Positions 8,458 through 17,119 of a DNA stretch of 64,000 nucleotides are shown here, piece after piece (the stretch's first letter is position 1; each line of letters opens with the position of its first letter). Where the stretch lies: contig JALGSU010000012.1 of NCBI GenBank assembly GCA_029821735.1, positions 186,001-250,000 of the forward strand, in the 5' to 3' direction. Made by a program: the position numbers and the translations under genes. Source of the stretch: Candidatus Zipacnadia bacterium (GTDB lineage: Bacteria; Armatimonadota; Zipacnadia; Zipacnadales; UBA5352). Below the pieces are notes generated by a model. The model was not told the DNA's origin, ran no database searches, and was given only the letters and a program-made list of their open reading frames with translations.

Positions 8458-9477
8458 ATGCTTAATCCGCAGCTGGAGATAACCGCGCCGGGACAGATCC
8501 ATATCATCGATGCCGGCATGCCTGATCTTGGCCCCAAACAGATGCGTGTGCGGACGACCCGTTCGCTCATCAGCGCCGGCACCGAGGGCTCGTCCTGGTC
8601 GGGGCGTCCGTGGTTCCGTGACGATGGCACGCAGGAGCCCACGTATCCTGCTCGCACCGGGTACTCCAACGCGGGCGTGGTGGTAGAGGTGGGTGAAGCG
8701 ATCGAGGGCTTCGCCGTCGGGGACCGGGTCACCAGCTCAGGCGGGCACGCGCGTTACGTGGTGCTCAACGAAGCGGCGGGCGCGCTGTGGCACATCCCTG
8801 ATGCGGTGGATGACGCTTCATCGACCTTCGCGACGCTGGGCGCGACCGTGCTCAATGGCGTGCGCATTGGCTGGCCGCAGCTCGGGGATGCGGTTGCGGT
8901 GGTGGGTATGGGCGTGCTCGGCCAACTCGCTTGTCAGTATCTGAAGCTCTCCGGGTGCCGACCGCTCATTGGCATCGATCTGGACCCGTCACGCCCGGAT
9001 CTGGCGCTCGCGTTGGGCAGCATACACGTCGGAGTCGACGCCTCGGCCGACGATCCGGTGGCGAGGGTGCGCGAGTTGACGGACGGTCGTGGCGCTGACT
9101 TCGTCTTCGAGGTCACCGGGCGCACCGAAACTTTTGACTTGACCTTCGACTTGGCGCGCAAGTTCGGGACGGTCGTCGCACTTGGTTCCCCACGCTGGCC
9201 GGCGCCGGTGGACATGATGAAGCTCCACCTCAAGGCCATCAACTGCGTTGGTGCGATCGTCAGTTCGCACCCGGTGGCAGGGGAGGAGCGCAACCGCTGG
9301 AATCGCCCGGCGAACGGCGCGCTCTTCCTCGATCTGGTCGCCGAGGGCGCGCTCGTGCTCGGCGATTTGATCTCCCATGACTTCACCTGCGACGATGCCG
9401 CCGAGGCGTATGACACCGCAATTGGCGCGCGCGACCCGGCGCTGGGCGTTGTCTTCACCTGGCCGGAGACTGACTAA
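8458..9477 (+). CDS. medium-chain zinc-type alcohol dehydrogenase / threonine-dehydrogenase-like oxidoreductase
   Basis: A 339-residue NAD(P)-dependent dehydrogenase. The N-terminal GroES-like half contains LISAGTEGS and the glycine-rich ARTGYSNAGVVVEVG. The Rossmann half contains AVVGMGVLGQLACQYLK (G-x-G-x-x-G) and the acidic GIDLD. It lacks the Cys/His and four-Cys zinc motifs of classical alcohol dehydrogenases, so it resembles the zinc-independent, bacteriochlorophyllide- or inositol-type group often found in sugar catabolic loci. Its ribosome-binding site is strong (GAGGAGG before ATG 8458). The neighbouring GHL10-like protein suggests a sugar or sugar-acid substrate, which is an inference. 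Confidence 0.75.
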   Translation: MLNPQLEITAPGQIHIIDAGMPDLGPKQMRVRTTRSLISAGTEGSSWSGRPWFRDDGTQEPTYPARTGYSNAGVVVEVGEAIEGFAVGDRVTSSGGHARYVVLNEAAGALWHIPDAVDDASSTFATLGATVLNGVRIGWPQLGDAVAVVGMGVLGQLACQYLKLSGCRPLIGIDLDPSRPDLALALGSIHVGVDASADDPVARVRELTDGRGADFVFEVTGRTETFDLTFDLARKFGTVVALGSPRWPAPVDMMKLHLKAINCVGAIVSSHPVAGEERNRWNRPANGALFLDLVAEGALVLGDLISHDFTCDDAAEAYDTAIGARDPALGVVFTWPETD

Positions 9478-9484
9478 CCCGCCG

Positions 9485-11317
9485 TTACACATCCATCACG
9501 AACTCGATGACCGCCACGCCCGGGCCGTCGAACTGCACCGACTGCTGCGCCGACTTGGGGCGCTCGTCCGACCGTATCTGCCCGCCCGCCACGAGTTGAT
9601 GCCTGCGCACCAGTAACGGACTCCCCAGCCCCAGGCAATCGAGCGCCACGGTCCTCGGCCCGTCCCCGACGTGGATCACAAACAGATTGCGCGAAGTCGG
9701 CGTCCACGCAGCGACGGTCAGCAGGTCGGTCGCGGGCAGTGACACCTCGCGCAGCGTCGCCCCTCGCGGCGCGTAGGTGTTCACGAGCATCGCCGCCCGC
9801 TGCACCGGTTGCGAGCTGCCGTCCGCTGCGACCATACCCCCGATCAATGCCGCATGCAGCATCCGATCGACGTAAGCCCCACCGTTGAGCAGTGCAGCCG
9901 CCATCCACGCCGCCTCAAAGTTCCCGCTCGCGGCCGGTGTCGCCGAACTTGGCGCGAGCGCTGACACGATCACCTCAGGCACGGGCCGTCGGCTCTGCGC
10001 GAGCTTATAGACCTCATACAGGGAGAGTTGCTGAGGCAGGTCGCTTGGCGTGCCGCTGATCGCCGCGCCAAAGAGCGTGCGTGGATCGGCCGCAGCCGTA
10101 TGCGCGCCGTGCAGCTTCAGCGAAACGAAGTGCAGCGTCTCAGCCCCGTCGAGGAACCCTCGCACTCGCGCATCCCACGCCGACGCAAGCCCCGGCCCGC
10201 CGACCCGGGCCTCGGAGTCGGCCGACAACACGCGCTGCGACAGGTCATTGTAGCCCGCGACCAGTTCCTCCACGCTCGCGAACTGGCCCGTCAGCATCGG
10301 CGAGTCGAAGATCTCGTACCAGCGCAGGCCAGGGCCGCCGCGCCGCAGTGATGCCAGCTTGGTTGCGGTCGTGCGCAGATCGTCCATGTTCCCGCCGACA
10401 GGCAGGTCGAGGCAGACGAGTGGCCGCGCCCCGGCGCTGGTCACCCAGTTGATGGCACGGTTCAACGCGATCAGATCGTACTCGACCGTCGCGGGCCGGT
10501 AGTAGTCCGACAGTCGCAGTCGCACCAGGCACGGCGCCAGTTCGCGCACCGCCGCGCTGGCCCGTCCTGCCGCCGACGTCCGCGTCAGCAGTTCGTGCAG
10601 CCCTGCCGTCGCGTTCGCCCCCGGCTGCCCCAGCATCGGCCCGACCAGACCGCGGAAGTCAACGGTTGTCGCCAGTGCCGTGGGCCCAGTCACGGAGATG
10701 TTCACGCCGGCCACGGGCTCTGCCCGGATATTGTCCACCCCGAACACCATTGCCGGCCACGAGCCGGTCTGCACGAACTGGATCAAGTAGGTCCCGTGCA
10801 GCGCCTCGGCGGTGATCGGCTGCCCGTCCTTGTCCTTGAAGGCGAACAGCCGAATTGCCCGCCGCTCCCAATCGGTGTTCGTCAGCGCCACCGTGTAGAC
10901 GTAGGACACGTCGCGTTTGTCCTCGCCCACCACCGCCCGCAGTGTCAGGTCCACCGTGTGGTCGGTGCCGTCGCCCTTGAGCCACATGGCGATCTGCCCC
11001 GCTCCATTTGCGAGCCAGGTCTGGCCGCTCACCGGCAGGCGCACACTCGCCCACGTGCCTCCGGCGGCCTTGAACTCGATGATCGCGGCCTGTTCGGTGC
11101 GTCCGTCTTCCACCCGCGCTGTGGCGTAGATGCCGCACAGTTCCGACGGTGCCCGGCCATCCACGCGCGCGTCGTTGGTCGCCCACGAACCCACGCCCGT
11201 CTCGAAATCTGCTATGACGACGGTTGCTGTGTCGGCGCCGGCCACGCTCGTCAGCGTCATCGCCAGACACAGCGCCGTCAGCGCGCTCCATATGTTTTTG
11301 CTCGTTGCTTGACTCAT
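9485..11317 (-). CDS. secreted clan GH-A-like protein with N-terminal carbohydrate-binding-like domain
   Basis: A 610-residue exported protein with a signal peptide ending around VAGADT. Residues of about 32-200 resemble a CBM11/galactose-binding jelly roll (VIADFETGVGSWATNDA, GVDNIRAEPVAG). Residues of about 215-520 resemble a glycoside hydrolase TIM barrel of the GH39/clan-A type (RPLVCLDLP, RWYEIFDSPMLTG, ARVGGPGLASAW, FVSLKLHG). In classical GH39 the acid/base sits in an N-E motif; here the matching strand reads WYEIFDSP, so catalytic competence is doubtful. A C-terminal beta sandwich follows. It is the last gene of the minus-strand run from 16889, 22 bases after its upstream neighbour. 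No substrate can be assigned. Confidence 0.55.
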   Translation of the reverse strand: MSQATSKNIWSALTALCLAMTLTSVAGADTATVVIADFETGVGSWATNDARVDGRAPSELCGIYATARVEDGRTEQAAIIEFKAAGGTWASVRLPVSGQTWLANGAGQIAMWLKGDGTDHTVDLTLRAVVGEDKRDVSYVYTVALTNTDWERRAIRLFAFKDKDGQPITAEALHGTYLIQFVQTGSWPAMVFGVDNIRAEPVAGVNISVTGPTALATTVDFRGLVGPMLGQPGANATAGLHELLTRTSAAGRASAAVRELAPCLVRLRLSDYYRPATVEYDLIALNRAINWVTSAGARPLVCLDLPVGGNMDDLRTTATKLASLRRGGPGLRWYEIFDSPMLTGQFASVEELVAGYNDLSQRVLSADSEARVGGPGLASAWDARVRGFLDGAETLHFVSLKLHGAHTAAADPRTLFGAAISGTPSDLPQQLSLYEVYKLAQSRRPVPEVIVSALAPSSATPAASGNFEAAWMAAALLNGGAYVDRMLHAALIGGMVAADGSSQPVQRAAMLVNTYAPRGATLREVSLPATDLLTVAAWTPTSRNLFVIHVGDGPRTVALDCLGLGSPLLVRRHQLVAGGQIRSDERPKSAQQSVQFDGPGVAVIEFVMDV

Positions 11318-11339
11318 TCCGCGGCCACCTCGGTGCGTG

Positions 11340-12683
11340 TCATAGGGCCCCCGGCTCGTGCAATGCCACCAGGTGCAGGCCCATCACGACCGTCCGGTTG
11401 AAGTTCTCGCCTCGGTCATACAGCTCACCGTGGTCGAGAATCGTCTGCATCATCTCGACTACAACTGGTGCCACCTCGGCCACCAGTTCCTCGTCGCGCG
11501 ACAGCAGGGCCAGGTGCACCGCGACGGTTGGCATCCCGAAGCACAGCTTGTTGCTGACGTTGCGCTCGGTCCACTCCGTCGCCTGCAGGCTATCCACCGA
11601 AAAGTGTTCCCACAGGTCCATTACGGTCGCCGGCTCATCCAGGCTCAGGCCGATCTGCCGCACGGCCCGCTCGGTCTTCTCTTCATCCCAGTTGCTGGCC
11701 CAGTCCAGTCGCCGCCACTGCTCAGTATCAAATACGTTCGAGCGCATCGCGTGTTCCGCGACCGCCCGCATGAAGCCCCTGACCTGCTCGCCCCGCTCCT
11801 CGCCTTCATGCATTGCCGCGAGCGCGTCGAGGTCCAGCCCGAACTGGTTGCTGTAGAGCGTGAAGGTCTGCCACGCGTCCGCCGTCTTCGCTCCGAGCAT
11901 CTGCCAGCGGAAACCCTCGTTCTCCTCTTCATAGTGGGCCAGCAGATCGCGCCACCGCGCGTTGTCGCTCACATCCACCACTGCCGACAGCGTCCCGGTC
12001 AGGGACATCACTCCGGCCAGCGCGCTCTGCCGCCACGAGAACCCCACGTGCGCGATCTCGCTATTGTCCTCCACGTAGACGTGCCACTTGTTGCCCTCCA
12101 TCCGTCCGGCGAACGCGTCCATGAACTGCACGATGAACGCGCGGTCTTCCTCGGTTGCCAGCGGGCAGCGGAACCATCGCCACAGTGCGTAGACGTAGAC
12201 TGCGTGCTGGTCGCGGGACGAGTTGGGGTAGTAGCTCTTCGTATCGGGGTGTGGTCCACGCGGCACGAATCCCGGCTCGGGGCTGACGCTGCCGATGAGC
12301 TTCATTCCCCGCCACGTGCGCCGCGCGATCTCGGCGAGGCGTTCGTCTCCAGTGGCATCGTACGCGTCGCACAGTGCGTAAAGCAGTTGCCCGTTCTCGA
12401 GCGCCACGTCCTGAATGCCCGACCCGTAGCCGTAGGGCATCTGTTTGCCATTGACCTGCAGCGCGGCGACCTCGTCGGGGCTCGACAACGCGTCGAGCCC
12501 CTTGGGCCCATCGAGTCGGTGGTGGTAGAGGAGGTCGGTGCTCTCCGCCCCGTAGCCCTCCCAGTATTTTTCGTACAGTGCCAGCACCGTCTCCATCACA
12601 TCACCCGCCTCCGCGCCGTTGGCGGCTGCGTCGGTCGCGAGCACGCATCCGGTCAGCGTCATTGCGACGAGCAAGCGCGCCAT
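11340..12683 (-). CDS. exported alpha/alpha-barrel protein, probable carbohydrate-active enzyme
   Basis: A 447-residue protein with a short signal ending in a lipobox-like TLTGC (Cys13). The rest is helical with repeated pairs such as ENGQLLYALCDAYDATGDERLAEIARRTWRGM in which aromatic and acidic residues recur. This is the look of the six-hairpin glycosidase fold used by several hydrolases and epimerases. No specific family motif was recognised. ATG 12683 is preferred over the adjacent ATG 12686 because GGGGAGG stands five bases upstream. It lies 35 bases after the unknown gene 12719-13939 and 22 bases before the GH-A-like gene, so it is likely co-transcribed with them. Confidence 0.55.
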   Translation of the reverse strand: MARLLVAMTLTGCVLATDAAANGAEAGDVMETVLALYEKYWEGYGAESTDLLYHHRLDGPKGLDALSSPDEVAALQVNGKQMPYGYGSGIQDVALENGQLLYALCDAYDATGDERLAEIARRTWRGMKLIGSVSPEPGFVPRGPHPDTKSYYPNSSRDQHAVYVYALWRWFRCPLATEEDRAFIVQFMDAFAGRMEGNKWHVYVEDNSEIAHVGFSWRQSALAGVMSLTGTLSAVVDVSDNARWRDLLAHYEEENEGFRWQMLGAKTADAWQTFTLYSNQFGLDLDALAAMHEGEERGEQVRGFMRAVAEHAMRSNVFDTEQWRRLDWASNWDEEKTERAVRQIGLSLDEPATVMDLWEHFSVDSLQATEWTERNVSNKLCFGMPTVAVHLALLSRDEELVAEVAPVVVEMMQTILDHGELYDRGENFNRTVVMGLHLVALHEPGAL

Positions 12684-12718
12684 CATGGCCTCCCCTCGAC
12701 CCCCGGGAACGCCCGAAT

Positions 12719-13939
12719 TCAGGAACCGGCGCCCCACTCACTGTAGGGGCGCGCGCATGTATCCTCTGGTCGTGCATCCGGCCGTTCTGCGAAACAGAGC
12801 GAGTTCACGCCCAAGAAATTCTTAACGAAAGCATCAATAGCATTGACGACGAATGTGTTCCCCGCTGGGTAGGTCGGATTTTGCACCACGCCGGGGGTGT
12901 CACCTAGGGCGAGACCAATGCCCCGTCTACCGACAATGAACCCTTCATCAGTCTCTACCACGACCACCCTCACGTTCGCGTTCATGGCCCAGCCCAGCAT
13001 GAAGACCTCCTCCTCACCGTTGATGCGGAGGCAAGTGTCGAAGCTGGTACCGAGCATCAGGATGGTCCAAGGGCACTCAAGGAACCGGACGCCCCACCGT
13101 TCTTCTGGACCACACGCCACAGGCTCCTGCTCTGCCCAAAAACCCCCGAGACCCAAGTCCTGAGCTTCCTGTCGGATCCGGTCATTCGCAGGGCAGTCCG
13201 AAGGCCACGCTCTCCTCTTCGCTGCGTGCACTGCCAGATGGCGCGCTGACTGAGCCCGCCCCTGTGAAAGCCACCTGTGGCGACATGCTGATATTATCCC
13301 ATGGTCCATCGAGATGCGCTCCACGCCTCTCTCCACTTGGGCGCACAGCCCCAGCCCGTCGGCCAGCCGGTCGACGCGTCTGCGGAAAGCGGCCTCGATC
13401 TCGGCAAACAGCGTCGCGGCGTCGATGTCGGCTACGAGGAAGTCCAGCGCGTCCCCGTCTACATCCCCCGCTTGCTGGTCATGCGCCAACATATGGGCGC
13501 CAATCTGCCAACAGGCGAGCAGCAACTGATGCAGCGGTACCGCTGATAGCTCTTGGGAACGGTTGCCCGGTGAAGCATCGCGCGGAAGTACCCGCTCCAG
13601 CCCCATCAGAACCGGCTCGATCCCATGCTGCCATTCCGCGAGCGGGGCTAACGCTTCGATGGTTTCCGCTTGGCTACGTCCCGCACCTATTGACGCGCCG
13701 TCGGCAAGGCGCCATAGCACTGTGGCTGCATTGCTGGGCCGGTTCTGGCCACCATGGTCCCATAGCCTCGCCAGAAACGAGCGCAGAGGGCCCGGCTCTC
13801 TGGCTGCCTCCATGAGACGCTGACCCAAGAGCTCGTTCGACTTGCCGTGGAACCGTGACCCGATGTCGGAGATGTGTTTATTGACGTACTCACTATCTCC
13901 CAGCAACGCATGGTGATCTGTCGAGCTGTAGTCCCGCAT
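12719..13939 (-). CDS. hypothetical protein directly downstream of larB
   Basis: A 406-residue protein without signal peptide or membrane segments that I do not recognise. The N-terminal half is helical and leucine-rich (DHGGQNRPSNAATVLWRLAD, LLLACWQIGAHMLAHDQQAG). The middle (about residues 215-260) is arginine/alanine-rich with several cysteines. The C-terminal third is strand-like, with SFDTCLRINGEEEVFMLGW followed by VRVVVVETDEGFIVGRRG. Its start codon lies three bases after the larB stop and partly shares the ribosome-binding region, suggesting translational coupling. Parts of the coding sequence (about 12790-13000) are visibly less G+C-rich than the neighbours, which may indicate horizontal transfer. 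Function is unknown. Confidence 0.55.
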   Translation of the reverse strand: MRDYSSTDHHALLGDSEYVNKHISDIGSRFHGKSNELLGQRLMEAAREPGPLRSFLARLWDHGGQNRPSNAATVLWRLADGASIGAGRSQAETIEALAPLAEWQHGIEPVLMGLERVLPRDASPGNRSQELSAVPLHQLLLACWQIGAHMLAHDQQAGDVDGDALDFLVADIDAATLFAEIEAAFRRRVDRLADGLGLCAQVERGVERISMDHGIISACRHRWLSQGRAQSARHLAVHAAKRRAWPSDCPANDRIRQEAQDLGLGGFWAEQEPVACGPEERWGVRFLECPWTILMLGTSFDTCLRINGEEEVFMLGWAMNANVRVVVVETDEGFIVGRRGIGLALGDTPGVVQNPTYPAGNTFVVNAIDAFVKNFLGVNSLCFAERPDARPEDTCARPYSEWGAGS

Positions 13940-13942
13940 CCC

Positions 13943-14698
13943 TCACCCGCTCATCTTGCACACCATCGACGCGAAGCGCCCTGCGCCGAAGCCGTTGTCG
14001 ATGTTCACCACTACCACGCCCGACGCGCACGAGTTCAGCATCCCCAGCAGCGCCGCCAGTCCGTCGAACGCCGCCCCGTAGCCCACGCTCGTCGGCACCG
14101 CCACCACCGGCACGTTCACCAGTCCGCCCACCACGCTCGGCAGCGCGCCCTCCATCCCGGCCACCACCACGATCACCCCCGCCGCCAGCAGGGCCTCGCG
14201 CTGGCCGAGCAATCGGTGCAGACCGGCGACCCCCACGTCGTAGATACGCACCACCTCGCAGCCAGCGACCTGAGCCGTCACCACGGCCTCCTCGGCCACC
14301 GGGATGTCTGACGTGCCAGCCGTGACGACTGCCACAGGCCGTTGCCCGGGGTCTGGCTCCGGCATCTCGCCCACGCTGATGATGCGCGCCAACTCGTGAT
14401 ACTCGGCCGCCGGGATCTGCTCGCCGACGTGCTCGAACATCTCGGGCGCGGCCCTGCTGGCGATCACCAGTGGTGACCGCGCCGACAGTGCCTGCAGAAT
14501 CTCCGTCACCTGCTCGGGCGTCTTACCCTCGGCGAAGACCGTCTCGGGGAAGCCGCGCCTGAGCGCTCGATGGTGGTCAACCTTGGCGAAGCCCAGGTCC
14601 TCGTACGGCAACTCGCGCAACTGCGCCACCGCCTCTTCGGCGCTGACTTCGCCCTCCTGCACCTGGCGCATCAGTTGCTCCAGCCGGTCAGAGTCCAT
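13943..14698 (-). CDS. larB: LarB, nickel-pincer cofactor biosynthesis carboxylase
   Basis: A 251-residue protein of normal LarB length. LarB carboxylates and hydrolyses nicotinic acid adenine dinucleotide to start synthesis of the nickel-pincer (NPN) cofactor used by lactate racemase LarA. The N-terminal helical part (LEQLMRQVQEGEVSAEEAVAQL, then LGFAKVDHHRALRRGFPETVFAEGKT) is characteristic of LarB. The C-terminal half is the PurE-like domain (VAVVTAGTSDIPVAEEA, VVVAGMEGALPSVVGGLV, VPTSVGYGA). A LarA homologue is encoded about 42 kb away at 56016; LarC and LarE are not in the window. It is embedded in a minus-strand sugar-type operon rather than in a lar operon, 12 bases after a Gfo/Idh/MocA gene. 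Confidence 0.9.
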   Translation of the reverse strand: MDSDRLEQLMRQVQEGEVSAEEAVAQLRELPYEDLGFAKVDHHRALRRGFPETVFAEGKTPEQVTEILQALSARSPLVIASRAAPEMFEHVGEQIPAAEYHELARIISVGEMPEPDPGQRPVAVVTAGTSDIPVAEEAVVTAQVAGCEVVRIYDVGVAGLHRLLGQREALLAAGVIVVVAGMEGALPSVVGGLVNVPVVAVPTSVGYGAAFDGLAALLGMLNSCASGVVVVNIDNGFGAGRFASMVCKMSG

Positions 14699-14710
14699 GG
14701 CCGTCCCCGA

Positions 14711-15721
14711 TCACACCAACGGCAGTTGCACTACGCGGCCCTCGACGGACGCGATCTCCGCTGCCTGTGCGATCTCCGTATTGCGCAGGCCCTGGCATCC
14801 GGGAATGGTCACTGCGGTGTCCCCGACAACTGCCTCGACGAACTCGCGGATCTCCCGCTGCACGCCCGGCTCGCGCCCCTCGGCGATCTCCGAGTAGGGG
14901 AGTGTGACCTGTTCCTCGCCCTTGCGAGTGTAAGTCACCTGGCTGGTGGCGTGGCTGAACTGGACCGTGCCCTCGGTGCAGTACAGCTTGCCGTCATATG
15001 CCGTCTGATACGCGCAATGCCCGGAGAGCAGGTTGGCCTTGCGCCCGCCCTCGAAGTCGATCGTTACACTGGCGTAGTCCTCGTAGTCGGCTTCGGGGTT
15101 GATGAAGTTTGCCTTGGAGGCGTAGACGCTGGTCGCTTCGCCGAGAACACAGCGGATGAAGTCGATCTCGTGCGCGGATATCTCGAACAGCGGCCCGCCT
15201 GTCTTTGCCTTCTCCATGCGCCATGTATTTGCGTAGTTCCCAGCCCATCCTCCGCCCACACGGCTCACCTGCATCGCGCACGGTTCGCCGAACATCCCTT
15301 CGCGTACCTTCTCGATGATCCACACGAAGGGGCTGTTGTAGCGCAGCACCTGCCCGATCATCAGCTTCACGCCCGCCGTCTCGCACGCCTCGATCATCGA
15401 CGTCGCGTCCGCCGCCGTGAGGGCCATCGGCTTCTCGCAGAAAACGTGTTTGCCCGCTGCCGCGGCCTCGAGCACCGTCGGCGGATGCAGCCAGTTGGGC
15501 ACTGCGACCAGCACTGCGTCGATGTCCTCGCGCGCGAGCAGCTCGGCCGGGTCCGTATACGTGTCAATGCCCTCGCCCAGTTCCGCTACTGCCGCTTCCG
15601 CCGCGCCTTCGGCCACGTCCGCGACAGCCGCTAACCGTCCGCTCTCGCACGCCGCCAGTCCCCTTGCGAGCCCCTTGCCCATGCCGCCTGCACCGATCAG
15701 TCCAACAAGCAGTGTATCCAT
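14711..15721 (-). CDS. Gfo/Idh/MocA family oxidoreductase
   Basis: A 336-residue NAD(P)-dependent sugar dehydrogenase-like protein. The N-terminal Rossmann domain has GLIGAGGMGKGLARGL, then AVPNWLHPPTV and the family hallmark CEKPMAL (E-K-P). The C-terminal alpha/beta domain contains GGPLFEISAHEIDFIRCVLG, with the G-G-x-x-x-x-x-x-x-H-x-x-D catalytic region. These enzymes oxidise or reduce sugars, inositols or sugar acids. The ATG at 15721 has an excellent AGGAGG six bases upstream; the frame extends to 15823 without support. It is co-directional with the sugar isomerase 16065-16889 and larB, so it is probably part of a sugar catabolic operon. Confidence 0.85.
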   Translation of the reverse strand: MDTLLVGLIGAGGMGKGLARGLAACESGRLAAVADVAEGAAEAAVAELGEGIDTYTDPAELLAREDIDAVLVAVPNWLHPPTVLEAAAAGKHVFCEKPMALTAADATSMIEACETAGVKLMIGQVLRYNSPFVWIIEKVREGMFGEPCAMQVSRVGGGWAGNYANTWRMEKAKTGGPLFEISAHEIDFIRCVLGEATSVYASKANFINPEADYEDYASVTIDFEGGRKANLLSGHCAYQTAYDGKLYCTEGTVQFSHATSQVTYTRKGEEQVTLPYSEIAEGREPGVQREIREFVEAVVGDTAVTIPGCQGLRNTEIAQAAEIASVEGRVVQLPLV

Positions 15722-15857
15722 GTCATTCCTCCTGAGTATTCCTCTGGCCCTGCACATGCGGTCAGCCCCGGGCCGTTGCGACTCTGCCGTCGGCGTCGTG
15801 CCGACGACTGACCTCGCCCGCATGGCCCGGGGCCTGGTTCTGTGGCTATTGGTGCGC

Positions 15858-16031
15858 TTACTCCTCGGCGCTTTCGTCGGCGACGGGGCGGCGCAGCATG
15901 ATGTTCACGTGATCGTTTCCCGACATCAGGATCGGGCTCCAGCCGTCCGACGAATCCGAGTTCACCCGCTCGTTGAGCACGCTGATGCTCGTCGTCGGCA
16001 TATGCAGGATACGATACTCATACTTCGGCAT
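15858..16031 (-). CDS. 57-residue DUF4177-like small protein
   Basis: A short gene with a good ribosome-binding site (GGAGGG, then ACGACA, then ATG at 16031) and a TAA stop at 15858. The product starts MPKYEYRILHMP, then has SVLNERVNSDSSDGWSPILM and ends in acidic residues. An N-terminal Y-E-Y strand, a helix with L-N-x-R, then G-W-x-P is the layout of the DUF4177 family of small proteins, in which the usual motif is L-N-x-x-G-x-x-G-W. Function is unknown. It lies 33 bases downstream of the sugar isomerase gene and 136 bases upstream of the Gfo/Idh gene, on the same strand. Confidence 0.65.
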   Translation of the reverse strand: MPKYEYRILHMPTTSISVLNERVNSDSSDGWSPILMSGNDHVNIMLRRPVADESAEE

Positions 16032-16064
16032 TGTCGTTCCCTCCGGTTGCTCGCGGCCTTTGTC

Positions 16065-16889
16065 TTAGAGGCTCAGAATCGCGTCCATCGACCGGCTTGT
16101 TGCTTCCAGCAGGCGCTCGGGGAAGTAGGCGTACGGCGGCATCATCTCGGCGGTAACCGCGCCGTCGTAGCCGATCTCCCGGAACGCGGCCATGGTGCGG
16201 TCCCACGGTACGCTGCCCTCCAGCAAGTCACAGAAGTTGTCGATCGTCCCGGCCCATCCGACGACCTTGAAGTCCTTGAAGTGCACCGCGCTGATGCGCT
16301 TGCCCAGAATGCGGATCCACTGGTCCGAGTAGCCGTTGATGATGCAGTTGCCTACGTCGAAATACGCGCCCACGAACTCCTCGTCAATTTCGTCGATCGC
16401 CTGCGCGAACTCCAGCGGGCTGAGCAGGAACTTGTTCCAGACGTTCTCAAGGCCGATGACCACGCCCGCGTCCTTCGCCTCGGGCCCCAGCATCTTGAAA
16501 GTCTTGATGCAATCTTCGTACGCCTGGTCATACGAGTAATCGTCCGTCACTGAGCCCGGTACGCACAGCGTGGTCTTCGCGCCCAGCGCCCCCGCCAGTT
16601 CCAGACACTTGCGCACGATCGCGATGCCCTCCGCAGCCACGGCCGGATCGGGGCTCAGCGCCGGCGTATCCCATGCCAGGCCCGTCGCGAAGGTCAAAAG
16701 CTGCAGGCCCTTCTCTGCCGCCATGTCCTTGTACTGCGCCATGTCGGCGGCGCTGCTCGCAGGCGTGATCTCGCCCTCACCTTCCAGCGTCAGCTCGATG
16801 CCCTCGTAGCCTGCGGCCTTCGCCATGTCCATGCGCTGCTCGATGTTCAGCTCGCCAGGGAACGACCAGAAGCTCACTGACTTGACCAT
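16065..16889 (-). CDS. sugar phosphate isomerase/epimerase (xylose-isomerase-like TIM barrel)
   Basis: A 274-residue protein of the AP-endonuclease-2 superfamily, typical of hydroxypyruvate isomerases, inosose dehydratases and ketose epimerases. Visible features are the opening strand SVSFWSFPGELNIEQRMDMA, YEGIELTLEGEGE, the metal ligand in VVIGLENVWNKFL, GAYFDVGNCI, VHFKDFK and the last-strand AVTAEMMPP. These Glu, Asp, His and Glu ligands lie in the expected order. It is first in a minus-strand run that continues through a DUF4177-like protein, an Idh-type oxidoreductase and larB. The pairing of isomerase and Gfo/Idh is common in inositol and rare-sugar catabolism; the substrate is not determined. 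Confidence 0.8.
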   Translation of the reverse strand: MVKSVSFWSFPGELNIEQRMDMAKAAGYEGIELTLEGEGEITPASSAADMAQYKDMAAEKGLQLLTFATGLAWDTPALSPDPAVAAEGIAIVRKCLELAGALGAKTTLCVPGSVTDDYSYDQAYEDCIKTFKMLGPEAKDAGVVIGLENVWNKFLLSPLEFAQAIDEIDEEFVGAYFDVGNCIINGYSDQWIRILGKRISAVHFKDFKVVGWAGTIDNFCDLLEGSVPWDRTMAAFREIGYDGAVTAEMMPPYAYFPERLLEATSRSMDAILSL

Positions 16890-17119
16890 GTCGCTCCACC
16901 TCTCTATTGGTGTATCCAGCCGCCCTGGTGGCTCAGCGGGCCGGCTGGACGTTCATCTGTGCGGCTACCTTCTCCCCGCGTCCGGCGAATCCTGCCCACC
17001 TCATCCCCAAAGCATCCGTAACAAACGCGCAACGCCTCCACATGCTCAGGGCCCGCCGCCGATACAGACAGTGATTACTTGGGGTCAAGTCATTCAAAGT
17101 AAGCTGAGGTGCGCATGAT

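Noticed and set aside
11358..12746. 462-codon plus-strand open frame
   Set aside because: Antisense to the 447-residue helical protein at 11340-12683 with Arg/His-rich composition and no ribosome-binding site. The minus-strand frame has a signal peptide and folded-protein composition.
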